Shown here: in pieces, positions 42,701-51,227 of the stretch
Layout of the letters: each line of letters begins with the position of its first letter
How positions within the stretch are numbered: the first letter of the stretch is position 1
Source: Pseudoxanthomonas sp. PXM03
Lineage (GTDB): Bacteria; Pseudomonadota; Gammaproteobacteria; Xanthomonadales; Xanthomonadaceae
Length of the DNA stretch: 64,000 bases
Direction of reading: 5' to 3'
Assembly (NCBI RefSeq): GCF_014852005.1
Contig: NZ_JACVAU010000001.1
Span: 766,001-830,000 of the forward strand
Made by a program: the position numbers and the translations under genes
The notes under the pieces: generated by a model
The model's database searches: none
Told to the model about the DNA's origin: nothing
The model's input: the letters and a program-made list of their open reading frames with translations, nothing else

Positions 42701-44068
42701 ATGGACCCGTCTTCCCCAGCGACCACCCGGTTCGGCCGGTTCCGCGCCGCGATGGCCGAATCGCCTCCGCTGCTGTGGGCCTTCGTCTATTTCTTCTGCC
42801 TGTTGAGCGGCTATTACGTGCTGCGCCCGGTGCGCGAGGCGATGGGAGCGTCCAACGACGTACAGGCCGTGTTCCCGCCTGCCATGATCGAGTTCTTCGC
42901 CGCGCGCGGCATGGCGCTGAAGGACTTCACGTTGCAGGTCCTGTTCACCTGCACCTTCATCATCATGCTGCTGCTGCAGCCGGTGTATGGCTGGCTGGTA
43001 AGCCGGTATCCGCGCCGTGTCTTCCTGCCGGCGGTCTACGGCTTCTTCATCGGCACGCTGTTGCTGTTCTACCTGCTGTTCGACAGCGGCATGCCCGGGC
43101 GCGGAATGGCCTTCTTCCTGTGGATCGCGGTGTTCAACCTGTTCGCGGTCGCCGTGTTCTGGAGTTTCATGGCCGACGTGTTCAGCAATGCCGAAGCACG
43201 TAAGTTCTACGGCTACATCGGGGCAGCCGGCACCGTCGGCGCGATCCTGGGGCCCGTACTGACGCGGACTTTCGTGGAGCGCATCGGCATCGCCAACCTG
43301 ATGCTGGTGTCGGCGGCGTTCCTGTCCGTCTGCGTGGTATGCCAGCTTCGCCTGCGCCTGTGGGCCGTGGCGCGCGAGCAGGAGCGCAAGGCGGTCAGTG
43401 GCGAACAGCCGATGGGCGGCGAGATCCTGGCCGGCCTGAAGCTCATCGCGCGCGAGCCGCTGCTGCGCTGGCTGGCATCGCTGGTGGTGATGGGCGTGGG
43501 CGTCGGCACGCTGCTCTACAACGAACAGGCCGCGATCGTGCGCCAGTACTACACCGATCCCGCCGCCAGCACGGCGTACTACGCCGGCATCGACATGGCG
43601 GTCAACGTGCTGACGCTGCTCATCCAGTTGCTGGTCACGCGCTGGCTGCTGCGCAGCTTCGGCATCGGGCCGGCGCTGCTGATCCCCGGCTGCGCCATCA
43701 TCCTCGGTTACTCCTTCCTGACCGCCTCGCCGCTGCCGATGATGGTGGCCATCGTGCAGGTGGTGACGCGCGCCAGCGAGTTCTCGCTGGCCAAGCCGGC
43801 GCGCGAGACCATCTACACCCGCGTCGGCCGCGAATGGCGCTACAAGGCGGGCGCGGCCATCGATACCGTGATCTACCGCGGCGGCGATCTCAGCTTCGTC
43901 TGGCTGCACAAGTTCCTGTCCGCGTTCGGCTCGAACGTGGTGTTCGGCGCCGGCCTGCTGGTCGCCAGCGCGATGACCTTCAGCGCGTGGCGCCTGTTGC
44001 GCGAGGAGTCGAAGCTGCCATCCGAGCGCGCCCTCCCCGAGAAGACATCGACCACGGCGAGCGCCTGA
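42701..44068 (+). CDS. TLC/NTP-NDP-antiporter-like MFS membrane protein
   Basis: 455 residues with about 11-12 hydrophobic helices. N-terminal PPLLWAFVYFFCLLSGYYVL followed by RPVREAMG, and the mid-protein NLFAVAVFWSFMADVFSNAE, EARKFYGYIGAAGTVGAILG and RETIYTRVGREWRYKAGAAI, resemble bacterial relatives of the ATP/ADP translocase (TLC) superfamily. In obligate intracellular bacteria these import host ATP. In free-living proteobacteria the substrate is unknown. ATG 42701 is chosen because it starts the family-like N-terminus (MDPSSPATTRFGRFRAA); the frame is open 54 codons upstream. The neighbour is GMC oxidoreductase (divergent). Confidence 0.65.
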   Translation: MDPSSPATTRFGRFRAAMAESPPLLWAFVYFFCLLSGYYVLRPVREAMGASNDVQAVFPPAMIEFFAARGMALKDFTLQVLFTCTFIIMLLLQPVYGWLVSRYPRRVFLPAVYGFFIGTLLLFYLLFDSGMPGRGMAFFLWIAVFNLFAVAVFWSFMADVFSNAEARKFYGYIGAAGTVGAILGPVLTRTFVERIGIANLMLVSAAFLSVCVVCQLRLRLWAVAREQERKAVSGEQPMGGEILAGLKLIAREPLLRWLASLVVMGVGVGTLLYNEQAAIVRQYYTDPAASTAYYAGIDMAVNVLTLLIQLLVTRWLLRSFGIGPALLIPGCAIILGYSFLTASPLPMMVAIVQVVTRASEFSLAKPARETIYTRVGREWRYKAGAAIDTVIYRGGDLSFVWLHKFLSAFGSNVVFGAGLLVASAMTFSAWRLLREESKLPSERALPEKTSTTASA

Positions 44069-44118
44069 TGCACGTGTGTGTTGACGCTATGCTGCCTGCC
44101 ACATGACGGGAGGTGCGA

Positions 44119-44469
44119 ATGGACGTGATCGCGACGATACTGGTGGTGCTGGTGGCACTGCTGCATGGGTACTTCCTGGTCCTGGAGATGTTCCTCTGGA
44201 CCAAGCCACTGGGCCTTAAGACCTTCCGCAACACGCCCGAGAAGGCCGAGGCCACGCGCGTGCTGGCCGCCAACCAGGGGCTCTACAACGGGTTCCTGGC
44301 CGCCGGCCTGCTATGGGGCCTGCTGACCTCGCAATGGAACGTGGTCGTCTTCTTCCTGCTGTGCGTCATTGTGGCGGCACTCTACGGCGCCTGGAGCGTC
44401 AACAAGCGCATCTTCTTCGTGCAGGGACTGCCGGCGATCGCGGCGCTGGGCGCGGTCTGGCTGTCGTAG
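44119..44469 (+). CDS. DUF1304 family small membrane protein
   Basis: 116-residue inner-membrane protein with four hydrophobic helices. Family features include LLHGYFLVLEMFLWTKPLGL near the N-terminus, NTPEKAEATRVLAANQGLYN and GFLAAGLLWG. GGGAGGT seven bases upstream of ATG 44119 sets the start. Function of the family is unknown. The gene lies 50 bp after the TLC-like transporter on the same strand and is followed by the palindromic repeat pair. Confidence 0.85.
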   Translation: MDVIATILVVLVALLHGYFLVLEMFLWTKPLGLKTFRNTPEKAEATRVLAANQGLYNGFLAAGLLWGLLTSQWNVVVFFLLCVIVAALYGAWSVNKRIFFVQGLPAIAALGAVWLS

Positions 44470-44477
44470 ACGCGGTT

Positions 44478-44575
44478 GCAGGAGCGACGTGAGCCGCGAC
44501 CGCACGTTTCGAATCGCCATCGCCGCTTGTTCGCGCGAACGGGTGCCGGGCGGTCGCGACTGACGTCGCTCCTGC
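44478..44575. repeat. Second inverted pair of REP-like palindromic repeats
   Basis: Units gcaggagcgacgtgagccgc(gacc) at 44478-44501 and the inverted gcgactgacgtcgctcctgc core at 44556-44575 (full unit from 44552). They correspond to the pair at 8270-8410 with a few substitutions and a shorter spacer. Again the pair sits between convergent genes. Confidence 0.8.
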
Positions 44576-44587
44576 GACGTCAGCACC

Positions 44588-45061
44588 TCACCGCTCAGGC
44601 CTCGGCGAGACCCACATGCTGATGCGGGCGCGGAACACCGGTTCGCCCTGCGGGTTGCTGACCACCACCTCCATCGGCAGCTCGTAACCCTCGGTGGATT
44701 CGCGCGGCTCGAACGCCGGTGTGGCGACAGCGTGCATCGTGCCGACCGCCTTCTTCAGGTATTCCACCGTCATGCCCTTGGGAATCCAGCGCATCGAGCG
44801 CGGGATGCTGACGTCGGTGGTCAGCCCGCCGACGAATTCCGCCAGGTTGCAGAGCGCGATCGCATGCACCGTGCCCAGATGGTTGGTGACCGAGCGCCGG
44901 TGGCGGATCGTCGCCTCGCCGCGACCGGGTTCGAGCCGCACCATGCGCGGGCCGATGCTGCCGAAGTAGGGCGCCTTGAAGCAGATCAGGCGTGAGAACA
45001 GCCAAGCGCCGAACGGCCTGCGGCTCAGGTTGCGGTAGATGCTCAGGACATCGGCGCTCAT
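44588..45061 (-). CDS. Hotdog-fold thioesterase-like protein (DUF4442)
   Basis: 157 residues. The hotdog core includes FGSIGPRMVRLEPGRGEATI and RRSVTNHLGTVHAIALCNLA, whose NHLGTVHA stretch resembles the thioesterase active-site turn. The C-terminal strands are GYELPMEVVVSNPQGEPVFR and ARISMWVSPRPER. It is third in the operon with the hydrolase and fadE, so it probably acts on acyl-CoA or a related fatty acyl thioester; activity is unproven. ATG 45061; no strong ribosome site was noted. Confidence 0.75.
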   Translation of the reverse strand: MSADVLSIYRNLSRRPFGAWLFSRLICFKAPYFGSIGPRMVRLEPGRGEATIRHRRSVTNHLGTVHAIALCNLAEFVGGLTTDVSIPRSMRWIPKGMTVEYLKKAVGTMHAVATPAFEPRESTEGYELPMEVVVSNPQGEPVFRARISMWVSPRPER

Positions 45062-45125
45062 CGGAACTCCTGTCGCGACGACGGCGGGACATGCCCGCCG
45101 TCGTGATCGTTGACGTGGTGGCGCG

Positions 45126-47603
45126 TCAGGCCGCTTCGCGCGGCTGGCGCTTGTTCTGTGGCAGGTCGTAGTAGCTGGCCGCACGCAACTCGTGGGTCTC
45201 GAATTCGTCCACGGTGATCGTGTCCAGCGTGATCGCACGCAGTTCTTCCAGCTGCTTGCGCTCTTCCACGGTGATCCAGCCCTCGCGCACGCCCTCGTCC
45301 AGCTGCGCGCTGTAGTCCAGCGCTTCGATGTCCTTGGTCTTCAGCGCCTTCAGGAACTTGCGCTCCACCGGCTCGGCAGCGACGGCCGCAGCCAGGTAGC
45401 TGTCGATACGGCCGCCGGGGTTGTTCTCGCACGGGGTCAGGAACACGCCCTGGCCCAGGCGGTCGCGTGCTTCGTTCGGCGCCATCAGCAGCATCGCCAC
45501 GCGATGGCTCAGGCGGTCGCCCGGCGACACGGCACGCCGGCCGAACGGGAACACCACCGGCCACAGCAGCCAGCCGAGCGGCTTGATCGGGAAGTTGCGC
45601 AACGCCTGCGACAGCGCCAGTTCGATCTCGTACGCGCTGTTGTGGAAGGCCCAGGCCAGCAGCGGCTTGTCGGCTTCCGGCGTGCCTTCGTCATGATGGC
45701 GTTTCAGCACCGCGCCCATCATGTACAGGTGGCTGAGCACGTCGCCCAGGCGGCCGGACAGCGATTCCTTGAACTTCAGCTTGCCGCCCAGCGCGCCGAG
45801 CGAGATGTCGGTAAGCAGCGCCAGGTTGGCCGCGTAGCGGTCCAGCTTGCGGAAGAACTTCTTCGTGTAGGCATCGCCCGGCACGGCGCCGATCTTCGAG
45901 CCGGTGATGCCGAACCAGAACGAGCGCACCGCGTTGGAGATCGCGCCGCCGATATGCGGGTACAGCACGGCGTCCAGCTGTTGGATGCCGGCGCGGGTGT
46001 CCGGATCCTGCGCCGCGCGCATCTCCTTGATGATGTAGGGATGGCACAGGATCGAGCCCTGGCCGAAGATCAGCAGGCTGCGCGTCATGATGTTCGCGCC
46101 TTCCACCGTGATCGCGATGGGCGAGGCCTGCCACGCGCGGCCGGCGAAGTTGCGCGGGCCCAGGATGATGCCCTTGCCGCCCACGATGTCCATCACGTCC
46201 TTGGCCACGTCGCGGCCCATGTTCGTGCAGTGGTACTTGGCGATGGCGGACGGCACCGACGGCACGTCGCCGCGGTCCACGGCGGCGGCGGTGGCCTGCG
46301 ACAGCGCACTGATCGCATAGGCCTTGCCGCCGATGCGGGCCAGCGCCTCTTCCACGCCCTCGAAGCGGCCGACCGACAGGCCGAACTGCTTGCGGATGCG
46401 CGCATACGCACCGGTCACGCGCGCGCCGGCCTTGGCACCGCCGCTGGCGGTGGAGGGCAGGGTGATCGAGCGGCCCACGGCGAGGCACTCGTTGAGCATG
46501 TTCCAGCCCTTGCCGGCCATCTCCACGCCGCCGATCAGCTGGCTGAGCGGGATGAACACGTCCTTGCCGCGCACCGGGCCGTTCTGGAACGGGGAGTTGA
46601 GCGGGAAGTGGCGCGGACCGACTTCGACACCGTCGGTATCGCGCGGCAGCAGCGCCAGCGTGATGCCGATGTCGCGCGTGTCGCCGATCAGGCCGTCCGG
46701 GTCGTACATGCGGAACGCCAGGCCGATGATCGTCGCCACCGGCGCCAGCGTGATGTAGCGCTTGTCGAACGTCAGGCGGATGCCCAGCACATTGGCGCCG
46801 TTCCACTCGCCCTTACAGACGATGCCGTAGTCGGGGATCGAGGTCGCGTCGGAGCCGGCGAACGGTCCGGTCAGGCCGAAGCAGGGCACTTCCTGGCCGA
46901 TCGCCAGACGGGGCAGGTAGTAGTCCTTCTGGTCCTGCGTGCCGTAGTGGTTGAGCAATTCACCCGGGCCGAGCGAGTTCGGCACGCCGACGGTGGAGCT
47001 GACCACGCTGCTGACCGAGGCGATCTTCTGGATCACCTTGTGGTGCGCCAGCGCCGAGAAGCCCAGGCCGCCGTACTGCTTGGGAATGATCATGCCGAAG
47101 AACTTGTTCTTCTTGATGTAGTCCCACAGCTCCGGCGGCAGGTCGGCGTGGACGTGGGTGATTTCCCAGTCGTTGGTCATCCGGCACAGCTCTTCCACCG
47201 GGCCGTCGAGGAAGGCCTGCTCTTCGGCGGTGAGCTGCGGCTTGGGATAGGCCAGCAGCTTGTTCCAGTCGGGGTCGCCGGTGAACAGGTCGCCCTCGAA
47301 GCCGACCGAGCCGGTTTCCAGCGCGATGCGTTCGGTCTGCGACAGCGGGGGCAGTGCGCGGCGCAGGAAGCCCAGCGCCGGCGCGGTGATCAGCGGCTTG
47401 CGGATGGCCGGGATCAGCAGCGGCACCGCGATTGCCACCACGACAATCGCCGCGACAAGGGTGGCGGTGGGATTGGCGCCCAGAAGCCAGCACGCGACCA
47501 GCAGGCTGGCGGTGATGGCGGCCCAGTACGCGAGCCGGATCCGGTGATAGGCGGCGAACGCACCCGCCAGCAGGAAGGCGAGGAAGGGAATGACGATGCT
47601 CAT
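45126..47603 (-). CDS. fadE: Acyl-CoA dehydrogenase FadE
   Basis: First oxidative step of fatty-acid beta-oxidation. 825 residues, the long FadE form (E. coli FadE is about 814). Two N-terminal membrane helices (IPFLAFLLAGAFAAYH and AAITASLLVACWLLGA) precede the flavoprotein core, with GVPNSLGPGELLNHYGTQDQ, CFGLTGPFAGSDATSIPDYG, GGVEMAGKGWNMLNECLAVG and a long FadE-specific C-terminal region. It overlaps the upstream hydrolase by four bases (ATGA), so translation is coupled. A divergent TetR-type regulator is a likely controller. Confidence 0.95.
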   Translation of the reverse strand: MSIVIPFLAFLLAGAFAAYHRIRLAYWAAITASLLVACWLLGANPTATLVAAIVVVAIAVPLLIPAIRKPLITAPALGFLRRALPPLSQTERIALETGSVGFEGDLFTGDPDWNKLLAYPKPQLTAEEQAFLDGPVEELCRMTNDWEITHVHADLPPELWDYIKKNKFFGMIIPKQYGGLGFSALAHHKVIQKIASVSSVVSSTVGVPNSLGPGELLNHYGTQDQKDYYLPRLAIGQEVPCFGLTGPFAGSDATSIPDYGIVCKGEWNGANVLGIRLTFDKRYITLAPVATIIGLAFRMYDPDGLIGDTRDIGITLALLPRDTDGVEVGPRHFPLNSPFQNGPVRGKDVFIPLSQLIGGVEMAGKGWNMLNECLAVGRSITLPSTASGGAKAGARVTGAYARIRKQFGLSVGRFEGVEEALARIGGKAYAISALSQATAAAVDRGDVPSVPSAIAKYHCTNMGRDVAKDVMDIVGGKGIILGPRNFAGRAWQASPIAITVEGANIMTRSLLIFGQGSILCHPYIIKEMRAAQDPDTRAGIQQLDAVLYPHIGGAISNAVRSFWFGITGSKIGAVPGDAYTKKFFRKLDRYAANLALLTDISLGALGGKLKFKESLSGRLGDVLSHLYMMGAVLKRHHDEGTPEADKPLLAWAFHNSAYEIELALSQALRNFPIKPLGWLLWPVVFPFGRRAVSPGDRLSHRVAMLLMAPNEARDRLGQGVFLTPCENNPGGRIDSYLAAAVAAEPVERKFLKALKTKDIEALDYSAQLDEGVREGWITVEERKQLEELRAITLDTITVDEFETHELRAASYYDLPQNKRQPREAA

Positions 47604-48559
47604 GGGGTTGCTCCGGACACGGATTCGGTTACATCGGATTCGGCATTACCCGGCGCGGCCGACAGGCTCGCCAGGTATTCCAGCACGGTGCTGGTAAATG
47701 CGTCGTTGTCGTCGCCGGCCACCATGTGCGTGGCCTGCGGCAGGTGGGCGTGGCGCGCATGCGGCACCAGGGCCTTGAACTCGTCGACGGTCTTCTCCGA
47801 GACCAGGTCGCTGCGGCCACCGCTGATCAGCAGCACGGGGCACTGTACCTGGCGCGCAGCCTCGGCGATGGCGTCCTGGTGCCGGGCGCTGTCGCGCGCC
47901 AGTTCGTCGACCAGGCGCGGATCCCAGTGCCAGCGCCAGCGGCCGTCGTCGCCTTCGCGCAGCAGCTCGCGCAGGTCGTCTGCCGATTTGCGCGTACGAC
48001 GCTGCGGCTGGTAGGCGGCGATGATGTCGGCCGCGTGCTCGAGCGATGCGAAACCGTCGGGGAACGCCGTCATGAAGGCGAGGATGCGCTGCAGGCCGGC
48101 GTGCTCCCAGCGCGGGGTGATGTCGACCAGCACCATCGCGCGGAACAGGCCGGGCCAGCGCGACTCGGCGATCAGGCCGAACAGCCCGCCCATCGAGGCA
48201 CCCACCAGCACCGGCGGTTCGGATTGTTCCCCGGCCACCACGATCAGATCGTCGGCGAACTGGTCACCGGTGTAGGGCACGTCGGCCGCGTTGCGTGACG
48301 ATTCGCCGTGGCCGCGCGCGTCGTAGGCGAGTCCCGCATAGCCATGGGCCGCCATGGCTTCGCCGGTGCGGTTCCACGCACCGCGCGTCTGCCCGAAACC
48401 GTGTGCATAGATCAATGCAGGATGGCCCTGGAGCGCGCGTGGCGATGCAAAGCGACGGATCGCCAGGACGACATCCCCCTGTCCCGGCAGCATGCGATCC
48501 GATGCGGCAGCGGTGTCACCGTCGAAGCGGAAAGAGGCAGGGGAGGTGGCTGTGACCAT
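47600..48559 (-). CDS. Alpha/beta hydrolase in fadE operon
   Basis: 319 residues with an alpha/beta-hydrolase fold. Oxyanion strand LIYAHGFGQTRGAW, nucleophile elbow VLVGASMGGLFG (Ser), acid region LISGGRSDLVSE and the catalytic His in PQATHMVAGDDND. ATG 48559 (MVTATSPASFRF) is preferred over the ATG at 48583. It leads the operon with fadE and the hotdog protein. Possible roles are lipase/esterase supplying fatty acids or acyl-ester hydrolysis, judged only from context. Confidence 0.85.
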   Translation of the reverse strand: MVTATSPASFRFDGDTAAASDRMLPGQGDVVLAIRRFASPRALQGHPALIYAHGFGQTRGAWNRTGEAMAAHGYAGLAYDARGHGESSRNAADVPYTGDQFADDLIVVAGEQSEPPVLVGASMGGLFGLIAESRWPGLFRAMVLVDITPRWEHAGLQRILAFMTAFPDGFASLEHAADIIAAYQPQRRTRKSADDLRELLREGDDGRWRWHWDPRLVDELARDSARHQDAIAEAARQVQCPVLLISGGRSDLVSEKTVDEFKALVPHARHAHLPQATHMVAGDDNDAFTSTVLEYLASLSAAPGNAESDVTESVSGATP

Positions 48560-48704
48560 ACGGGCTAGTATGGGCTCTCGCATTTAGAGCAGTCAATCGA
48601 TCCCGCGCAAGCGTTTCAAATGCAACCGATTGATTTGCCTTTATTTATGACGCGCCGCAGCAAACGTACCGCTACACACCCCGGCGTATGGTTAAATGCG
48701 GAAC
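48560..48704. promoter_or_regulatory. Divergent promoter region of fatty-acid operon and TetR regulator
   Basis: This 145-bp region separates the two operons. It is AT-richer than its surroundings and holds two interleaved inverted repeats: TCAATCG (48593-48599) with CGATTGA (48627-48633), and GCATTT (48580-48585) with AAATGC (48618-48623). Either could be part of the TetR protein's operator. No clear -35/-10 pair was assigned. Confidence 0.35.
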
Positions 48705-49304
48705 ATGAGCACACCCAGTCCGGAAAGCCCCTCTTCTCCCCCCGCCCGCACCGCGCGCCTCAGCGCAGATGACTGGGCGCAGGCCGCCCTCGACCTGATC
48801 GCGGAGCAGGGTGTCTCGGCGGTCGCGGTGGAGCCTTTGGCGCGGCGTCTTGGCGTGACGAAGGGCAGCTTCTACTGGCACTTTCCTTCACGTGACGCGC
48901 TGCTGCAGGCGGCGCTGGAACGTTGGGAGGCCGGCGAGCAGGAGAACATCTTCGGCAGTCTGGAAAAGGTCGCCGATCCGCGCGAGCGCCTGCGGACGCT
49001 GTTCCAGCTCGTCGGCCACGAAGTGAAGCCGCACATCATCTACAGCGAGTTGCTGAAGGCGCTGGACCACCCGTCCGTGCAGCCCGTGATCGACCGCATC
49101 TCCCAGCGTCGCCTGGATTATCTGGTCGCCATGTTCCGCCAGGCCGGCCTGCAGCGTACCGATGCCACGCATCGCGCGCGCCTGACCTATGCGGCCTACG
49201 TGGGCTTCCTGCAGCTGTCGCTGCAGCTGCAGCAGCCGCGCATGACCTCGGAAGAGTTCGAGACCTACCTCGAACACGTCATCTCGACGTTGATTCCGAA
49301 CTGA
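48705..49304 (+). CDS. TetR-family regulator, probable fatty-acid regulator
   Basis: 199 residues. The N-terminal HTH (about 20-65) includes WAQAALDLIAEQGVSAVAVE, LARRLGVTKGSFYWHFPSRD (recognition helix and the family's YWHF motif) and a helical C-terminal ligand domain (LRTLFQLVGHEVKPHIIYSE ...). ATG 48705 is preferred over 48696. It is divergent from the hydrolase-fadE-hotdog operon, whose content suggests that acyl-CoA or fatty acid is the ligand. That link is inference from gene order. Confidence 0.85.
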   Translation: MSTPSPESPSSPPARTARLSADDWAQAALDLIAEQGVSAVAVEPLARRLGVTKGSFYWHFPSRDALLQAALERWEAGEQENIFGSLEKVADPRERLRTLFQLVGHEVKPHIIYSELLKALDHPSVQPVIDRISQRRLDYLVAMFRQAGLQRTDATHRARLTYAAYVGFLQLSLQLQQPRMTSEEFETYLEHVISTLIPN

Positions 49305-49374
49305 GTCTTGGAGGGTGGGCCTTGGCCCACCGCGTCGGTCGCCATGTGGATGGCGGGTCGCGTATCTCCCAGAG

Positions 49375-49812
49375 TCAGCTGTCCGAGACGGGTTTGCTGA
49401 TGGTCTGCATGTGCGAAGACAACAGGTCCAGATCGACTTCCACGTCCAGATCATCGAACTCGGCACTCGACGTGACACGTACTGTCGCGTGAACTCTCGG
49501 CGAGAAGTCCAAGAAACAATCCGTGCATCGCCGGATCGTCAAGACCTTCATCGTTGATCCCTCCGGGAAGCGTGCGCTGGAGATGACCTCCGGGCCATCG
49601 AATCCGGGGGGCTGGACGATCATGTACACGCTCGGAGACGGGCCGTAGTTCTGATCTATGCTGACACGGTAGATGTGCATGTCTGATGTGGTGACGTAAT
49701 CGATTCCCACATACTTCGAATACTTCGGTTCGCGACTGACATCTTCATAGCTCACCATGTAGCAACCCGCCAGAAAAAGCGTTGCCGCCATGGCGACGCA
49801 TCGACTCACCAC
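49375..49812 (-). CDS. Small lipoprotein of unknown function
   Basis: 145 residues, not recognised. The N-terminus reads (V)VSRCVAMAATLFLAGCYMVS, with lipobox LAGC, so the mature protein is a membrane-anchored lipoprotein. A second cysteine pair occurs later (RRCTDCFLDF). The start is GTG at 49812: GGAGGA lies seven bases upstream. GTG 49809 and ATG 49791 are alternatives. It is 37 bases after the DUF2145 gene, probably in the same operon. The low-GC codon mix in the middle (KYSKYVGIDYVTTSDMHIY) is unlike its neighbours and hints at transfer. Confidence 0.65.
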   Translation of the reverse strand: MVSRCVAMAATLFLAGCYMVSYEDVSREPKYSKYVGIDYVTTSDMHIYRVSIDQNYGPSPSVYMIVQPPGFDGPEVISSARFPEGSTMKVLTIRRCTDCFLDFSPRVHATVRVTSSAEFDDLDVEVDLDLLSSHMQTISKPVSDS

Positions 49813-49849
49813 GAATAGTCCTCCCTGTTCGATTCTTCGAAAGTAGCGG

Positions 49850-50665
49850 TCACGCCGGCCCCATCGCCGTCCGCCGCACACCACCCCGCCATTCCCGCTG
49901 CTCGCGCACATACCCGCTGCGCTCCAGCCACTGGAAGATCGAACGCACGGTGACGACCGGGTAGTCGCCCGACAGACGCGTGCCGACGGGGTGGTCGGTG
50001 AAGTCGGTATTGGCGGAGAACAGCCCGCCCAGCACGCGCTTGGAATAGGCGACGTGCACCGTGTCCGGCACGAAGCCGTCGCCCCGCGCGAACGCGTACG
50101 CGCTGCGGCGGTCGTAAATGCCACGGTCGGCCAGCGCGGCGGCCATCACCTCCACGATCCACGCGGTGGAGTTCTGGTAGTCCTCGCTGCCGGGGCGTGC
50201 GATCAGGTTGTAGCGCGGGTGGTGCAGGCTGTGGCGCGGCATCTGTTGCAGGCGCGCGGCGAGCCGGTCCGCCACGTCCGGGGCGAACCAGACGATGCGC
50301 AGGTCCTGGTTCACCAGGTCGTCGGCGAAGAAGTTCACCAGTCCCTGCGCGTACAGGCCGGAGCGGTCGCTGCCGCATTCGTTGAGCAGGTGCACCACCG
50401 TCCAGCGTCCGTGCGCGTGGTCGCGCACGGCAAAGCCCGCGTGGCTGTAGACCAGGCCCTGCTTCGACAGGTCGGTGCCGACGCGTGCCAGCAGCGCCAC
50501 CGGCGCATCCACTTCGTCGAGTTGCTCCGCGGCCAGCAGGGCCGTGCGTGCGGCGTCGGCCACCTTGTGCGGCGGCATCTCCAAGTGCCTGCAGGCATCG
50601 CCCGCGCGTGCCGTCCCTGGCAGCGCGAGGGCGAAAACGAAACCCAGAGTCGCGAGCGCGCGCAT
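49850..50665 (-). CDS. DUF2145 family exported protein
   Basis: 271 residues with signal peptide (MRALATLGFVFALALPGTARA) and a mature part matching what I recall of DUF2145: GLVYSHAGFAVRDHAHGRWT, VHLLNECGSDRSGLYAQGLV and VTVRSIFQWLERSGYVREQR. A conserved His/Cys pair in these segments recalls a papain-like or NlpC-type site, but that is speculative. ATG 50665 follows the upstream gene's stop by seven bases; ATG 50680 would overlap it. It is probably co-transcribed with the upstream Val/Ala-rich protein and the downstream lipoprotein. Confidence 0.75.
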   Translation of the reverse strand: MRALATLGFVFALALPGTARAGDACRHLEMPPHKVADAARTALLAAEQLDEVDAPVALLARVGTDLSKQGLVYSHAGFAVRDHAHGRWTVVHLLNECGSDRSGLYAQGLVNFFADDLVNQDLRIVWFAPDVADRLAARLQQMPRHSLHHPRYNLIARPGSEDYQNSTAWIVEVMAAALADRGIYDRRSAYAFARGDGFVPDTVHVAYSKRVLGGLFSANTDFTDHPVGTRLSGDYPVVTVRSIFQWLERSGYVREQREWRGGVRRTAMGPA

Positions 50666-50672
50666 CACGTGA

Positions 50673-51119
50673 TCACCCACCGTAGCGATGGCTGTGGATG
50701 TGCGGGCGCGCGGCGTCGTTGGCGATGAAGCACAACCCTTCGCCGGCGGCGCTGAGGATCCATCCCGTCGCCACCACGGTGACGCTGATCGCGGTGCCCA
50801 CCGCGATGCCCAGCCGCCGGATCGCCTCCACGCTCAGGTAGACCACGAACGACGCGCCCGCCACCACGCCCGCCGCGGCGACGGAGACCGTCACCGCCAC
50901 GCTGCCGGCGACCACCGCCACGCCGGTGACCACCGCGGACGCGCCATGTCCCAGTGCGTGGATCACCGCCACCGGCACCTCGATGGACGCCTCCAGGCTG
51001 GCCTGCGACATCCGGCTGGCGCCATCGGATTGCGGCGCGGCCCGGGTGGGCAGCGTGATGCCGCCGGTGAGCGCGGTAACCAGGGCCAGGGTCAGTGAGC
51101 GGGCGATCAGGCGGCGCAT
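50673..51119 (-). CDS. Exported Ala/Val-rich membrane protein paired with DUF2145
   Basis: 148 residues. A signal peptide (MRRLIARSLTLALVTALTGG) is followed by two or three very hydrophobic Ala/Val/Gly segments (ASAVVTGVAVVAGSVAVTVS, VAAAGVVAGASFVVYLSVEA) and a His-rich end (ARPHIHSHRYGG). GGAGG before ATG 51119 supports the start. Not recognised beyond its usual position upstream of DUF2145. It is likely an inner-membrane partner of that exported protein, by position only. Confidence 0.6.
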   Translation of the reverse strand: MRRLIARSLTLALVTALTGGITLPTRAAPQSDGASRMSQASLEASIEVPVAVIHALGHGASAVVTGVAVVAGSVAVTVSVAAAGVVAGASFVVYLSVEAIRRLGIAVGTAISVTVVATGWILSAAGEGLCFIANDAARPHIHSHRYGG

Positions 51120-51227
51120 GCGGGTTCCTCCAGGGACGCCGGAGGGTGGGCGCAGGCTTCGCAGGGATTCAAGGATCATCGACAAGGTAAGCTCTGGCGG
51201 AACGACAGGTATAGGAATCCGCTACCC

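Noticed and set aside
40589-43909. Very long (1106 codons) minus-strand frame spanning the GMC and transporter genes
   Set aside because: It covers two well-supported genes in other frames and has no domain-like segments of its own.
45192-48014. Long plus-strand frame over fadE
   Set aside because: Shadow of fadE; His/Val/Arg/Gln-rich composition.
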